The translations under genes were made by a program, and so were the position numbers. The notes under the pieces were generated by a model that had not been told where the DNA came from, made no database searches, and saw only the letters and a program-made list of their open reading frames with translations. Positions 9,736-20,598 of a DNA stretch of 64,000 nt are shown one piece after another. The stretch comes from Larix kaempferi (Eukaryota > Streptophyta > Pinopsida > Pinales > Pinaceae). Each line of letters starts with the position of its first letter. Position 1 is the first letter of the stretch. The stretch spans positions 620,001-684,000 of the forward strand of contig BSBM01000442.1 of NCBI GenBank assembly GCA_027924585.1, in the 5' to 3' direction.

Positions 9736-12594
9736 ATGGCCCCAAGCACTAAGCTTAAGGAAAATCAATTGAAGGTGCAGTTGTCATTGTTGAAGAAGAA
9801 GGAGGATTATATAAACTCAAGGGACATTTAGAAACAACTCTTGTTCATGAGACCACTAGCCCAAGTGAATTATGGAATAGGAGGATTGCTCACATAAACT
9901 ACAAATCACTACCCCATGTGAGCAAAGTAGTGACGGGATTACCATATGTGAAGATCGATCATGAAGGCATTTGCAAAGGATGTGCAAAAGGAAAGAATAT
10001 CAAGAATCCATTTCCGAAGAGTGAGACAAAGACTAAAGGTACGTTGGAATTAACCCATTCAGATGTATGTGGTCAAATGCCCTCCACATATTTGAGTGGT
10101 TATGAATATTATGTTACATTTATTGATGACTATTCAAGAAAGACATGGATATATTTCTTGAAATCAAATGATTAAGTATTTGGAAAATTCAAGGAATTCA
10201 AAGCCTTGATAGAGAATCATTCAGAAAGAAGAATCAAGACACTCAGAATAGACAATGGTGGAGAATATACTTCTAAATATTTTGAGGCCTTTTGTAAAGA
10301 AGCTAGAATCAAGAGCCTTTTGTAAAGAAGCTAGAATCAAGAGGGAACTAAATACTCCCTACAATCCTCAACATAATGGTGTTTCGGAAAGAAAGAATAG
10401 GACCATTATGGAATCAATGAATACAATGATACATGATCAAGATCTTCCAATGCATCTATGGGATGAAGCAACAAGGACGACAGTTTATGTACAAAATAGA
10501 TTATCCCATAGTTCCCTTGGATTCAAGACTCCAGAAGAAATGTTCACGGGAAAGAAGCCTAAAGTGATCCACCTCAAGATATTTGGTTGCCTAGTATATG
10601 TTCACATACCAAAAGAAAAGAGAACCAAGTTGGACCCTTCCAGAAATAAGGGAATATTTGTTGGATACTGTGAAGTCTCCAAAGCCTTCAGAATATACAT
10701 TCCAGGATTCCATCACATGGAAATTAGTAGATATGTAACATTTGACGAAGAAGTATCTCTCAAGAGATCCAGAAAGTGCCAGCATGAAGAAGTATATGAA
10801 GAAGATGTACCTCCCATAAATGTAGAAGTTGCACCCTCCCCCAAAGATGAAACACTAGAAGACCATGATATGCTAGAACCTCAAGACCCTCCCACTATGA
10901 ATATGTCACAAAAGAGAAAGCTTGCTTGGGAAAGAGAAATTATACAAGAATAAGAGAAGTATGGAGATCCAGAAGGCTCCATAAGAGTAAGCAAGAAGCC
11001 AAAGCCATTTTCCAGCTATGTGGCTTTGATGTGCGATCTTGTAGATCAAAAACCTATCAGTTATGAAGAAGCTATATAGAAGAAAGAATGGGTATAATCA
11101 ATGACGAAAGAATACCAATAAATAATGAAGAATGATGTTTGGGATATAGTTACCAAACTAGAAGAAAAAAGTGTGGTATCTTCCAAGTGGATCTACAAGA
11201 TAAAGCATGCAACTGATGGAAATATTGAGAAATAAAAGGAAAGGTTTGTGGCTAGAGGATTCTCTTAGAAAGAGGGAATTGATTATGAAGAGACATTTGC
11301 ACTAGTATCAAGGTACACTTCCATTAGAACCATCATGACACTTGCATCCATGATGAAGTGGAGTTTACACCAGATGGATGTGAAGACAAAATTCTTGAAT
11401 GGTGTGATTGAGGAAGAAGTGTACATAGAATAGTCACATGAATTTGAAGTTGAAGACAAATGGACTCACGTATGCAAGTTGAAGAAGGCTATGTATGGAT
11501 TGAAGCAAGCTCCTAGAGCTTGGTACGGAGGGATAGGTATCTTTTTGATGAGCTTGGGATTTACCAAAACTAAAGTTGACCCTAACCTTTACCTTAAGGT
11601 TATGGATGATGAACCTGTCATATTATTATTGTATGTGGATGATTTATTTCTGACGGGAAATGAGAAACAAATTGTAGAGTGCAAGAAGAAGCTCGCTGAA
11701 GAATTTGAGATGAAAGACCTTGGATTGATGCACTATTTTCTAGGTCTGGAAGTATGGCAGAGCCCAGAAGGAATCTTTCTCAACCATGGAAAGTATGTTG
11801 TGGAAATCCTAAAGAGACTTGATATGCTAGAATGTAAATCTATGGCCACACCCATGGATACCAACCTAGAGTTGTTAGCTGATGAATCGTCATATTTCGT
11901 GGATGTGACTCAGTACAGACAGATTATTGGGTCATTGATGTATCTGACAAATACTAGGCTAGATACATGCTTTGCTGTGAACACCCTGAGTCAGTATCTA
12001 GTTGATACTAGACATGTTCACCTAGTAGTTGCAAATCATGTGATGAGGTACCTGAAAGGTATGATAGAATTTGTTCTATACTATGTTGGAGATCATGACT
12101 ATAGATTGTATGTTTATACAGATGCGGATTGGGCTGGAAGTGTCTCATACACGAAGAGAACCTCAGGTGGATGTTATTTTCTGGGATTCGCCATGATCTC
12201 ATGGTTTAGAAGGAAGCAGTCCAGTGTTGCTCTCAGCACAGCTGAAGCAAAGTATATAGTAGCTTGTTATGTTAGTTGTGAAGCCATATGGTTTCGAAAA
12301 TTGATGTCAGGTCTATTTGACCTAGATTTGGATACCACAATGATTCTATGTGACAACTAGAGTTGTATAAAGATGACGGAGAACCCAGTGTTCCATGACA
12401 AGTCAAAGCACATAGAAATCCAATATTTTTACATATGGGGAATGGTATAGAAGGGATCTATAAAGCTCCAGTATGTGAGAACTGATGAGCAAGTTGTTGA
12501 TGTGTTGACTAACCCTCTATCTCGAGTGAAGTTTGAGTACTTCCGTGAAAAGCTTGGTGTGGTTCGAAAGGACCTTCCTCGAAAGGGGGAGTAG
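9736..12594 (+). pseudogene. Copia A pol remnant: integrase, RT and RNase H
   Basis: The first bases from ATG 9736 are a gag start remnant that stops at about 9830. Integrase follows: zinc finger RIAHINYKSL..C..C (about 9880-9990), core D residues in THSDVCG and FIDDYSR, then RIDNGGEY. A 28-bp tandem duplication (10288-10343) shifts the frame. From 10255 the frame runs to TAG 12592 with repeated TAA/TAG stops (10951, 11078 and others), through RT (YGLKQAPRAWY, LLYVDDLFLTG) and RNase H (DADWAGS, ALSTAEAKYI), and ends with DVLTNPLSRVKFEYF. The stops sit where Gln is expected. The protein cannot be made. Confidence 0.9.
10288..10343 (+). repeat. 28-bp tandem duplication inside copia A integrase
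   Basis: Two exact copies of a 28-bp unit beginning ccttttgtaaagaagc (10288-10315 and 10316-10343). 28 is not a multiple of three, so the reading frame changes here, matching the observed change between the two halves of integrase. Confidence 0.95.
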
Positions 12595-12604
12595 TGATGA
12601 TGAT

Positions 12605-13184
12605 GTTGCAGTGGGATTGTATCATCCCTGGACATTAGTCCTAAAGTGATCCGCAGAATTGTGTCTTCGTGATGTGGTTGGGATTGTATCATCCCTGGAC
12701 ATTAGTCCTAAAGTGATCCGCAGACTTTTGTCTCCATGATGTGGTTAGGATTGCATCATCCTTGGACTTATGTCCTAAAGTGAGAGGGAATGATCATCCT
12801 GTACTATTGGATCATGTGTGTTGCAGGTTATGTTGTTGCAGATGATGTTGTTGTTGATCAAAAGATCAAGAGTTGTTGCTGATCGAAAGATCAAGAGTTG
12901 TTGCTGATCGAAAGATCAAGAGTTGTTGCTAATCGAAAGATCAAGTGTTGTTGTAGACGATCGAATGATTGAGTGCTATAGAAGATGAAGATCAAAGATG
13001 AAGACTCAATGTTGTAGAATATGATTCTCAAGTATTGAATATGTTGAAGATGTTCCAGTTATTGATATTGTTGAAGAAAACTTTTGATGATTTATAGATT
13101 TATCACCCTGATGTTGTTGATGAGTGGCTCTCTCTCCTTACTCCTACAATTGATGTTGATGTTGTCAATAGAATATCATTCTCG
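12605..13184 (+). repeat. Spacer of copia A between pol and 3' LTR, with two repeat arrays
   Basis: Three copies of a unit containing 'ggattgtatcatccctgga' begin near 12612, 12687 and 12748, the last partly diverged. They are followed by about four copies of a 25-bp unit, gttgttgctgatcgaaagatc, at about 12850-12960. The remainder is TTG/GAT-rich simple sequence to the polypurine tract. No coding frame is seen. Confidence 0.85.
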
Positions 13185-13195
13185 TTAAGGGGGAG
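13185..13195 (+). other. Polypurine tract of copia A
   Basis: ttaagggggag lies immediately before the TG of the 3' LTR, the standard site for plus-strand priming. Confidence 0.9.
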
Positions 13196-13744
13196 TGTTG
13201 AAATATTGTAACTTTGAAGAATATTCTATTGTATTTTATTATTGTAATTTATTCCTCCGTACAGATGTTATTATTGTATTTGGTCATCATAGAGTCATGA
13301 GGTAAATCCTCCTTTATAAGTTGGGGCATTAGATCCCCCTAGAGTCATTTGCATTAGGTTTATTGAGTCTCCTAGAGGATTTGTCCCAGTCAATTTTAGT
13401 TGGGGCCGATCTAGTTAGTGAAAAAGTCAAGTGGAAGATAAAGTATAAATAGGAGTGATGTGCCCCTCATTTGGACACACACACTCACTTGTGTAATTCA
13501 CATAGGAGGGAGAGAGAGAGATATATCTGCAAGGAGAAGGAGAACTTGTTTGGGGTTTTGTCTTTCTACTTTTGATCATCTATATTGAGGAAATTTTGCT
13601 GGGTTTTCTTACCCTAGAGGGTTTACCAGGATAAATCTGTGTCTATCTTGTGATTTTGTTTCTTTCAATGATCCTGTATATGCTATTGTTGTGAAATTGA
13701 ATTGAATACTGATGTTATCTATCTTAGTATATTGAATCTTAAAA
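13196..13744 (+). repeat. 3' LTR of copia A (549 bp)
   Basis: It starts tgttgaaatattg. The terminal CA has mutated to AA (cttaaaa), but the boundary is fixed by the following target-site copy aatga (13745-13749). TATAAATA lies at 13444-13451. Confidence 0.95.
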
Positions 13745-16449
13745 AATGATGTAATATCGTTATAAAATTGTGGTGAGGAGCTCAAGGCGAAGGCCCCACC
13801 ATCGATTTAGCATTTTATTTATCAACAATAAAAAAAAATCGATGCATATGGTTCTTGTGGTTAGCCATGCACAATAGAAATTAAGACATCATGTAAATAT
13901 GCATTTTTAATGAAATACCCACAACTAGATATCCAATGCAATAAGATAAGGGGGCATGATTTTTACAAGGAATAGGGAGGAAAAATATTCAAACCCTTGA
14001 ACCAATACTATTAATCCAAATGTCAATTAGAGAACCCATAAACCCTCAACTACCCATTTTGACTTATGCACTCAATCATTTAATTATTCCAAGAGTTTCT
14101 TGAGGTAGTTAATGTTTTGGGAAATGGAGAGTATGGGTGTCCCAATTTTGTGTATGGGAAAGCCATCAATTTGGAAAATCGTATTTTGGCTTCTTGGGAA
14201 AGAAAACACCCACGAAATTGTCCCCCAATCCATTCTTCACCCATTGTCTTTGCTCCCTCACGCAGTTTGAGCTTCATGGGCATTTTCCATCACGTTTTCC
14301 CACCATTTTCCCTCATTTTCCATAGCTGGGAAGTCATTTTTGTGTTGCAGAGTAGCTAGGAGGAAGAGAGTCATGATTTTGGGGTTTATAGAGGTCGTTT
14401 CTGCCCCTTGAATGCCAATAAATATGTTCTGAAGTCATTGTTTCTCTCCAAGGGTTGATTCCCCCATCTAACAGTTCGTTTTGGGTGCCCACGATTTTGG
14501 AAACTAATGCAAACCCCATTTTGGGCATCCCACAGTCAAAACGTTTTTCTTCATGCCCAACACTTGTGTTTTGTTGTTATCTGCATCCTTGTTTTAATTT
14601 GAACTTGTGAGTAAGAAACTAGGAGTGGAAGAGGATTAGAATTGGCTTTATAAACCTAGTGAAGAGAGTAACGTCACTGAAATATCAAAGGATCTTGGCT
14701 ATTTTTCTATGGACACCCTGAAGAGCACTAGAAGGGAAGGTATGGCCTTAGGTATTGTATAGATGTGAAGGGAATACTTCCTTTTGTTGGGTGTGTAGGT
14801 ATTGTGGGTACCAAGTTGGCTAGATCTTTTAGAGGCACTAATAGCTCTGTGGTTGAGCTCACTAGCTTAGCAATTCACTCCCTTCCATTGTCTTAGCAGC
14901 CTAATAAACCCAACTATGGATTGGCTTGGCTAAATTGTGAATTATTGTTTGGTTATGTGTTAGTGGTTGTTCCCTTTTTCCTTTTGGAAATCATGCCCAT
15001 ATCAGGGGTGGAAATTGTGTGGAGATATTGATGAGCAAAGTTGTCCTATGGCTGGGTGGAACGTTGCAATTGCATAGCCAGTTGCTCAGGACATTATCAT
15101 TTCGAGATAAGTATTCAATGAAACCTTTATTGTGGTTTAATTCATTAGAAATTCAAGTGTTGAATGGAATGAAAATTTATATATGTGTCTATGAATGATG
15201 AATGTGATCGTTATGCTTGTTCATGCATACTAGATGTGTATGTGTAGAAAGAATTTTAATTCCAATGTGTTTCTTGCATTCAACACCTGCATGTGTATTT
15301 CTACTTTCTATGGATTACTGTTAATGATCATGGGGATGAGAAGTAGAAGAAGCCCAGTTTTAGTGTCATGTTCTCTCTCTTGGAATTGGATCGATGGTAG
15401 GGGACGTGACAAGAATATTGTCCCAGTTGAGATTAAGGGGTGTGTTAAGAATTGTAATCTCACTGGTCAACAGTGCATTAATTAGTTGAGTGATTAGTTG
15501 GTTAGTTTGACTAGGACACTATGATGTCCCATAGTATTTTATGTTCCATAGTATTGGATTGTAGTATTGTTGTTATGTAATGCTATGTATGCTTCTGATG
15601 AATAATGAGAAGGAAATCAATATTCCCATTGTTGTTCCCTCCTTTACTGTCTTATAAACTTTAACAATGTTCATAACCACATGTTAAATAGAAAATATAT
15701 TGTAAATTGAAGTTCCTTTTAAACAAGAACATATATTCTTTACAATAATGTTAGTTTCAAATATCAAAATCCAAAAACTTATAAATTTCACACCTTGAAA
15801 ATTTAAGTTTCAAAAAGATAAGATTGTGTTTAAAGACCTTTATAAATTTGATGTGAATAGTAAATGTAAATGGTAGATCACCCGTCATCCAACAACCCGA
15901 ACCATATGTAAGTTTAGGATGATGTGGAAATTTTTTGGAATAGTGGGACTCGTGCATTTCTTTGCTTAGTAACCTTCAATGACACTATGCTAACACCTTA
16001 AAACAACATGAACCTGATGAGCCAAATGAGATTAAAGCCAAAGATGCATGTGGTGTAGGGAAATTTTGTAAAATACAAGAGTTTTGCAAAAGAAATATTG
16101 AAATTATCATCATTTTCATTTCTTTGTGTTTTTGTTATCAGTCCATAATTGTAATTCCAATAGTGGTGTCTTGATATGTACAATGTTGATCCAATGGTAA
16201 TAGTAGTGTTGTCACAATGACAAAAATGAAGAATAAATTATATTATTCGTTGTGTTTTTATGATCAGTGTATAGGTTCACAATCATAATGGAAATCGTCA
16301 TGGTTTGAACACAACAAAATGTTGATCTACTGATAACAATGGTGTTATCTCAATGAAATAAACAAAAAATTTGGATTTATTACAGAAATTGAACAATGTC
16401 TTATTGAAGACGGTTTTTGCCATAGGCAGAATCACAACAAGATTTTCCT

Positions 16450-18230
16450 TCTCACCAATATGTCTGCACACAATTCCATTCTGAAAAAGAAAACTGGAAT
16501 TTGGCTCAACAATATAATGAGATAGGTTGTATTCGAAATGTAACTAACTTCATTTGCATTCAATTTATCAATATAGAGTTTGTTACCTTTGTAGAAGAGG
16601 CCTCTTCCATTCTAAAGAACCTATCATTCAAACTTCAAACTCTAAAAGTGAACATCTTTCCTATAATTTATTTAAATATTTTATATGAATATTAACATTG
16701 TGTGGGAATTTCTGGATTTTCATTATGTTGGAGTTTAACAATGTCTTAACATTTGGAGTGGAAACTCCATCCATCATCAAGGTATCTCTTATCAATTATC
16801 AAGAAAGTAGACAAATCTAAATGATGTAAAAACGAGTGAAGAGAATTATATATATTTTTAGTAATATAGTAATTAAGGTTGAGATAAAAATAATCAATAA
16901 GAGGAATGAGCTCTACTTCCTGGGAGCGCCCCCACCCCCTTCTCTCCCGCTCCCGAAAAGCTCCCTAGATGCTTGTTATCTCTCCTATACTGCAAGCTCC
17001 TATACTAGGTTAATTTGATGACAATGTTATCATTACCTCCCTTCTTTGCCAAGCTCCTATAAAAGCTGTTATGGTTGATCATTTGATGACAACGTTATAA
17101 GTTATAATTACTAGATGATTGATGTTATATGGTTTAATCCATATTTTCTATAGCTAATTCAACATCCCACATGTTTTTATTTGAATATAAATCCATCAAA
17201 ATATATTAAAATATATACTATATAAAAAACGCTACCGAAATGAGAGCTTTTAAAAAATTCGTTTTTCACTCACATCTGCTCCCACTACCTGCTCTTGGGC
17301 CCCACTCCCAACAGCTTATGGAATGAATCAATAAGAAGAGAAATATACAGAGTTAATAACAGTTAATATGACTTAATGGGAAAAAGAATAGAAATATGAT
17401 GTTAATAACACTTAATATAAGTTAATGGGAATAAGAATAGAAATATACTGTTAATAACACTTAATATGAGTTAATGGGAAAAACTACAGAACTATAAAAA
17501 TTCTCACAGCATACCAATAAAACAAATTTTAGAGCATTTTTCTTTTAATATGTATTGTATTAAGTAAGATAACCTTGGAAGATCTCCTAAATTAATGTAA
17601 AAAACAGAAGAAAAAAAAACACACAAAATCTAACACTAAGTCTACCTTGAAAGCCTCACCATCTTACCAATATATTTGCACACAATTTAATTTCAAACCC
17701 ACCCGAAAAAAGGAAAAAGTGGAAATCGGCTCACCAACATAATGAAACAGGTTGATTTCTAAATGTAGCTAACTCCATTTGCATTCAGGTTATCAATATA
17801 GAGATTGTTACCTTTGGAGAAGATAAACCTCTTCGACCCTAAAGAATCCATTGTTCAATCCCCAAAGTATCAGAACATCCTGCCCATAATTCATTCAAAT
17901 ATTTTAATATAGTTAGTAAATGAATATGGATATTATAGTTAAATCTGGGTTAATGCGGAAAACTATAATAATTCTCATAGCAAATACTTCCTCTAGAGAA
18001 GTAAAACAAATTTTTACAGAATCTCTTTGAATATCTACTGTAACAAGTAATATATATTGAAACCCTATACCCTAGCCACAAAACTGGTGGTTTGATTTCT
18101 CAATATAATAAACTCCATTTTCATTCGGGTTATCAATATAGGGCTTGTTACTTTTGGAGAAGAAAGGCCTCTCCCGCAAAGAATCCATCGTTCAAACCAC
18201 AAACCATTAGACCATCTTACACATGGAAAA
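16450..18230 (+). repeat. Three imperfect dispersed copies of a 150-240 bp unit
   Basis: Copies lie at about 16450-16695, 17660-17910 and 18077-18230. All share a core: 'ccatttgcattcaggttatc', then 'aatatag..ttgttacctttgg', then 'gaagaggcctct' and 'aaagaatccatcgttcaa'. They are in the same orientation and spaced irregularly. They may be decayed copies of a small element or an old segmental repeat; no termini are clear. Confidence 0.7.
17352..17486 (+). repeat. 49-bp tandem repeat, about 2.7 copies
   Basis: Units start with gttaataaca at 17352, 17401 and 17450 and include 'ttaatgggaa.aagaatagaa'. Confidence 0.9.
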
Positions 18231-18847
18231 GTAAGCTACCTGGTTTCACTGTAGGTAGTGACTGTGAGATATTTGAACCAATGAAAAAGGCGTCCACGCA
18301 ATGTACCCTATGTTCCTTGTTTCCTCCCATATTCTATGAAGAATTCTATGATATGCATTTGTTTGAGAAATTGGGGGGCGACTAGGGTTTCTCTGGTGAT
18401 GGTGGCTGGTTTTCGGTAGGTCTTCTGCAGGAGGTAGGCCTGTCGGCATCCTGTCAGTGTCAGGTTGATGGCACGGTTACCAAGAAGGAGCTCTTGATTT
18501 CGGTGGATCATTCCATTACTTGGTTGGTAATTTTCTTGGTAAACCTGTTCACTTTTACCTTTTCACATTTTTCTTGCTAGGGTTTCATTTTTTATCTGCT
18601 CTGGAATTGGAAGATGTTGTAGACTATAGCTGTGACTACTTGACGCATCGGGAAATACGGGACCTCACCACCTGGTGGGTATAGGGATTTGGATGTTGCC
18701 TGTCCTCTTTATGGGGGTGGGGATTTTTGGACTTTGCCCTCGACCACTTTTTTCAACCAGGGTTTTGATGGGGTGGAGGGTTCCGTTATTTCTCCTCCAT
18801 TGAACAGATCTGTAGCTAGGTAGTTACCGTCCGTCCTGGACGGAGTA

Positions 18848-20598
18848 TTGATGGAGGAAGACTGTGGTATTAATTTGTGGGGTTTTACGGGATCCAAATT
18901 TCCCATTTTTTCACCTGTCGGCTCTCCATCCAACCTAGGTAGCTTACTGGATTTCCTGAATTCTTATGGTGGCTCGTCTGTGGAACAATCTGTGTCTGTG
19001 CCTGTTGTGGATGGAGAAACCACCGTGCCGGTGGTTAATGATATTGGGAACTCTTTTTCTAAGCCATCGGAGGGTTTCTTAGTTGGGTTCCTGGGCTCCG
19101 CAAAATGGAGAGGTTTTCCCAGTCCACCGGTGACTCGATCGCAAGGTACTTCAGCACAGTGGGTTGGGGTTGACAATGGTAGGGAGGCATGCTCGTGGGA
19201 AAAGGTGCACAGAAAGTGGTTAAAAAACACGGGTAAGGCTCCAAATTACTCGTTGGGCGAGGATGTCAGCTTTCAGCACTTATTATTAATGCTAAGACTG
19301 TTTTGGTGGGTAGCGTTTACGGTCGGGCAGTGGCACTCAAGACGGTCATACATTGGACTTCATAGGCTTGGTTGGGTCATTGTGGTTATGTCTCGAGGGT
19401 TGTGGCACTCTCGGGGGGATGGTTTGCTTTTAACTTATCGTCTGAAGAGCATGCACAGTGGGTGTTGGGTTTAAATTGGAGCTTGGTTAATGTTTTGTTG
19501 TTGCTCAAACCTTGGAATCCACTTTTTGATGCTAGTCATGAACGTATGGATACCATACTGCTGTGGGTTTGGCTGTCGGGACTTCCTCTACATTATTGGG
19601 CTGAAGAACACTTTCGCGGGATTGGAAACCTACTTGGGTCATATTTGGATGTTGACTTCTCTTTTGTTACAACGTCGGTTCAGAAGGTTGCTCGAATCTT
19701 GGTTAACATCAACGTAAGGGATGGATTGGCAGATGGCATGGATCTCTGTTGGGGACCATATATCTTTCCTCAAATTCTTGATTATGAGAATGTGTCATTT
19801 CGGTGTCGTTGCTGTCATGTTTCTGGTCACCCTGCAATGGAATGTCATCTTCCCTTGCGCATCAGGAACGGTACCCCATTGCGGCATGAGAATTTAAAGG
19901 TGGACAGTCATTTGGATGCTGAGGACCCGATTACTGATGGGGATGGTGAGGTTCCATCCGAGTCACCCGTTCAGCCTTAGGGAGAGGATGTTCCTATGGG
20001 TGAGGGTGCAGAAGTCCCAGATTCGGCATCCTTTGCAGACAGGGAGGATGATATCATTGCTATTATCCCGGATGAGGTTGAAGGTGGAGTCCAGCATTCA
20101 CTCTTGCGAGCAGTGGAGTTGGTTTCGGGTACTACTTCCTCCCCTTTCTCATCTCCTTCCATTGATTTCTTTGTTAAGAATTTAACTTTTCCTAATCTAG
20201 ATTAGGTGGCGAGACTCAATAATTTACACATATCCTCTAAACAATTGTACACCACTTATGATCCTCCTAGAACCTCTGTGGTGAATCTTTCTCCTAAACC
20301 TCTTCTCTTGGAAGATAACCCTGATACCTCACCTAAAAAACCAACTATTTCCATCTCTGATGTGGAATTGACACATTCCCCTCTGGGCACGTCAGAGTCG
20401 GGGTACTTTTTGCGTTCCATGAACAAATTGTCAGTCAAGGTTCTGGGGAAGGATATTACCTAGGTGGCCAAGGGAAAAGGAAGAAAATCTTTCTTAACGA
20501 AAGCAAAGTCTAGAGCTTGCATGGAACTTCTGGAAGGGAAACAAATTTTTATTGAATGGGCACTAAGAGTAGTGAATGCCCAACTCAAGGGGTATTAA
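18848..20598 (+). pseudogene. LINE-1 ORF1: nucleic-acid-binding protein with CCHC knuckle, decayed
   Basis: ORF1 proteins of plant L1 elements bind the element RNA. The frame starts MEEDCGINLWGF, shifts by one base near 19270, then runs on through a DUF4283-like region (WFAFNLSSEEHAQWVL, then LLWVWLSGLPLHYWAEEHF), followed by the knuckle CRCCHVSGHPAMECH (about 19803-19847), which fits CX2CX4HX4C. Stops are at 19978, 20203 and 20461. The final TAA (20596-20598) overlaps the ATG of ORF2 as TAATG, suggesting ORF2 translation by reinitiation in the active ancestor. The start at 18848 is the first ATG of the frame and is not otherwise confirmed. Confidence 0.85.

Larger units (their letters stand above)
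8790..13744 (+). mobile_element. Ty1/copia retrotransposon A, both LTRs, internally deleted
   Basis: 5' LTR 8790-9353, primer site at 9354, decayed pol 9736-12594, repeat-rich spacer, polypurine tract 13185-13195, 3' LTR 13196-13744. Target-site duplication aatga is at 8785-8789 and 13745-13749. Gag and protease are almost entirely missing: an ATG-led remnant at 9736 is joined directly to the integrase zinc-finger region near 9830. By eye the two LTRs differ at roughly 40 or more positions plus a 15-17 bp indel, so the insertion is old. Confidence 0.95.
13750..18331. other. AT-rich region without recognisable genes
   Basis: The first bases continue the tail of copia remnant G. The rest has no frame with recognisable motifs; short ORFs of 60-97 codons look random. 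It contains an imperfect three-copy dispersed repeat (16450-18230) and a 49-bp tandem array (17352-17486). A possible 769-bp LTR at 14643-15411 is weakly supported and treated as unproven. Confidence 0.6.

Noticed and set aside
14638-15416. Possible 769-bp minus-strand LTR (14643-15411) with agaat on both sides and a minus-strand start TGTCACGTCCCC
   Set aside because: A 5-bp match near a TG is fairly likely by chance, no primer site or polypurine tract is present, and nothing else in the stretch looks like an LTR. Kept only as a possibility.
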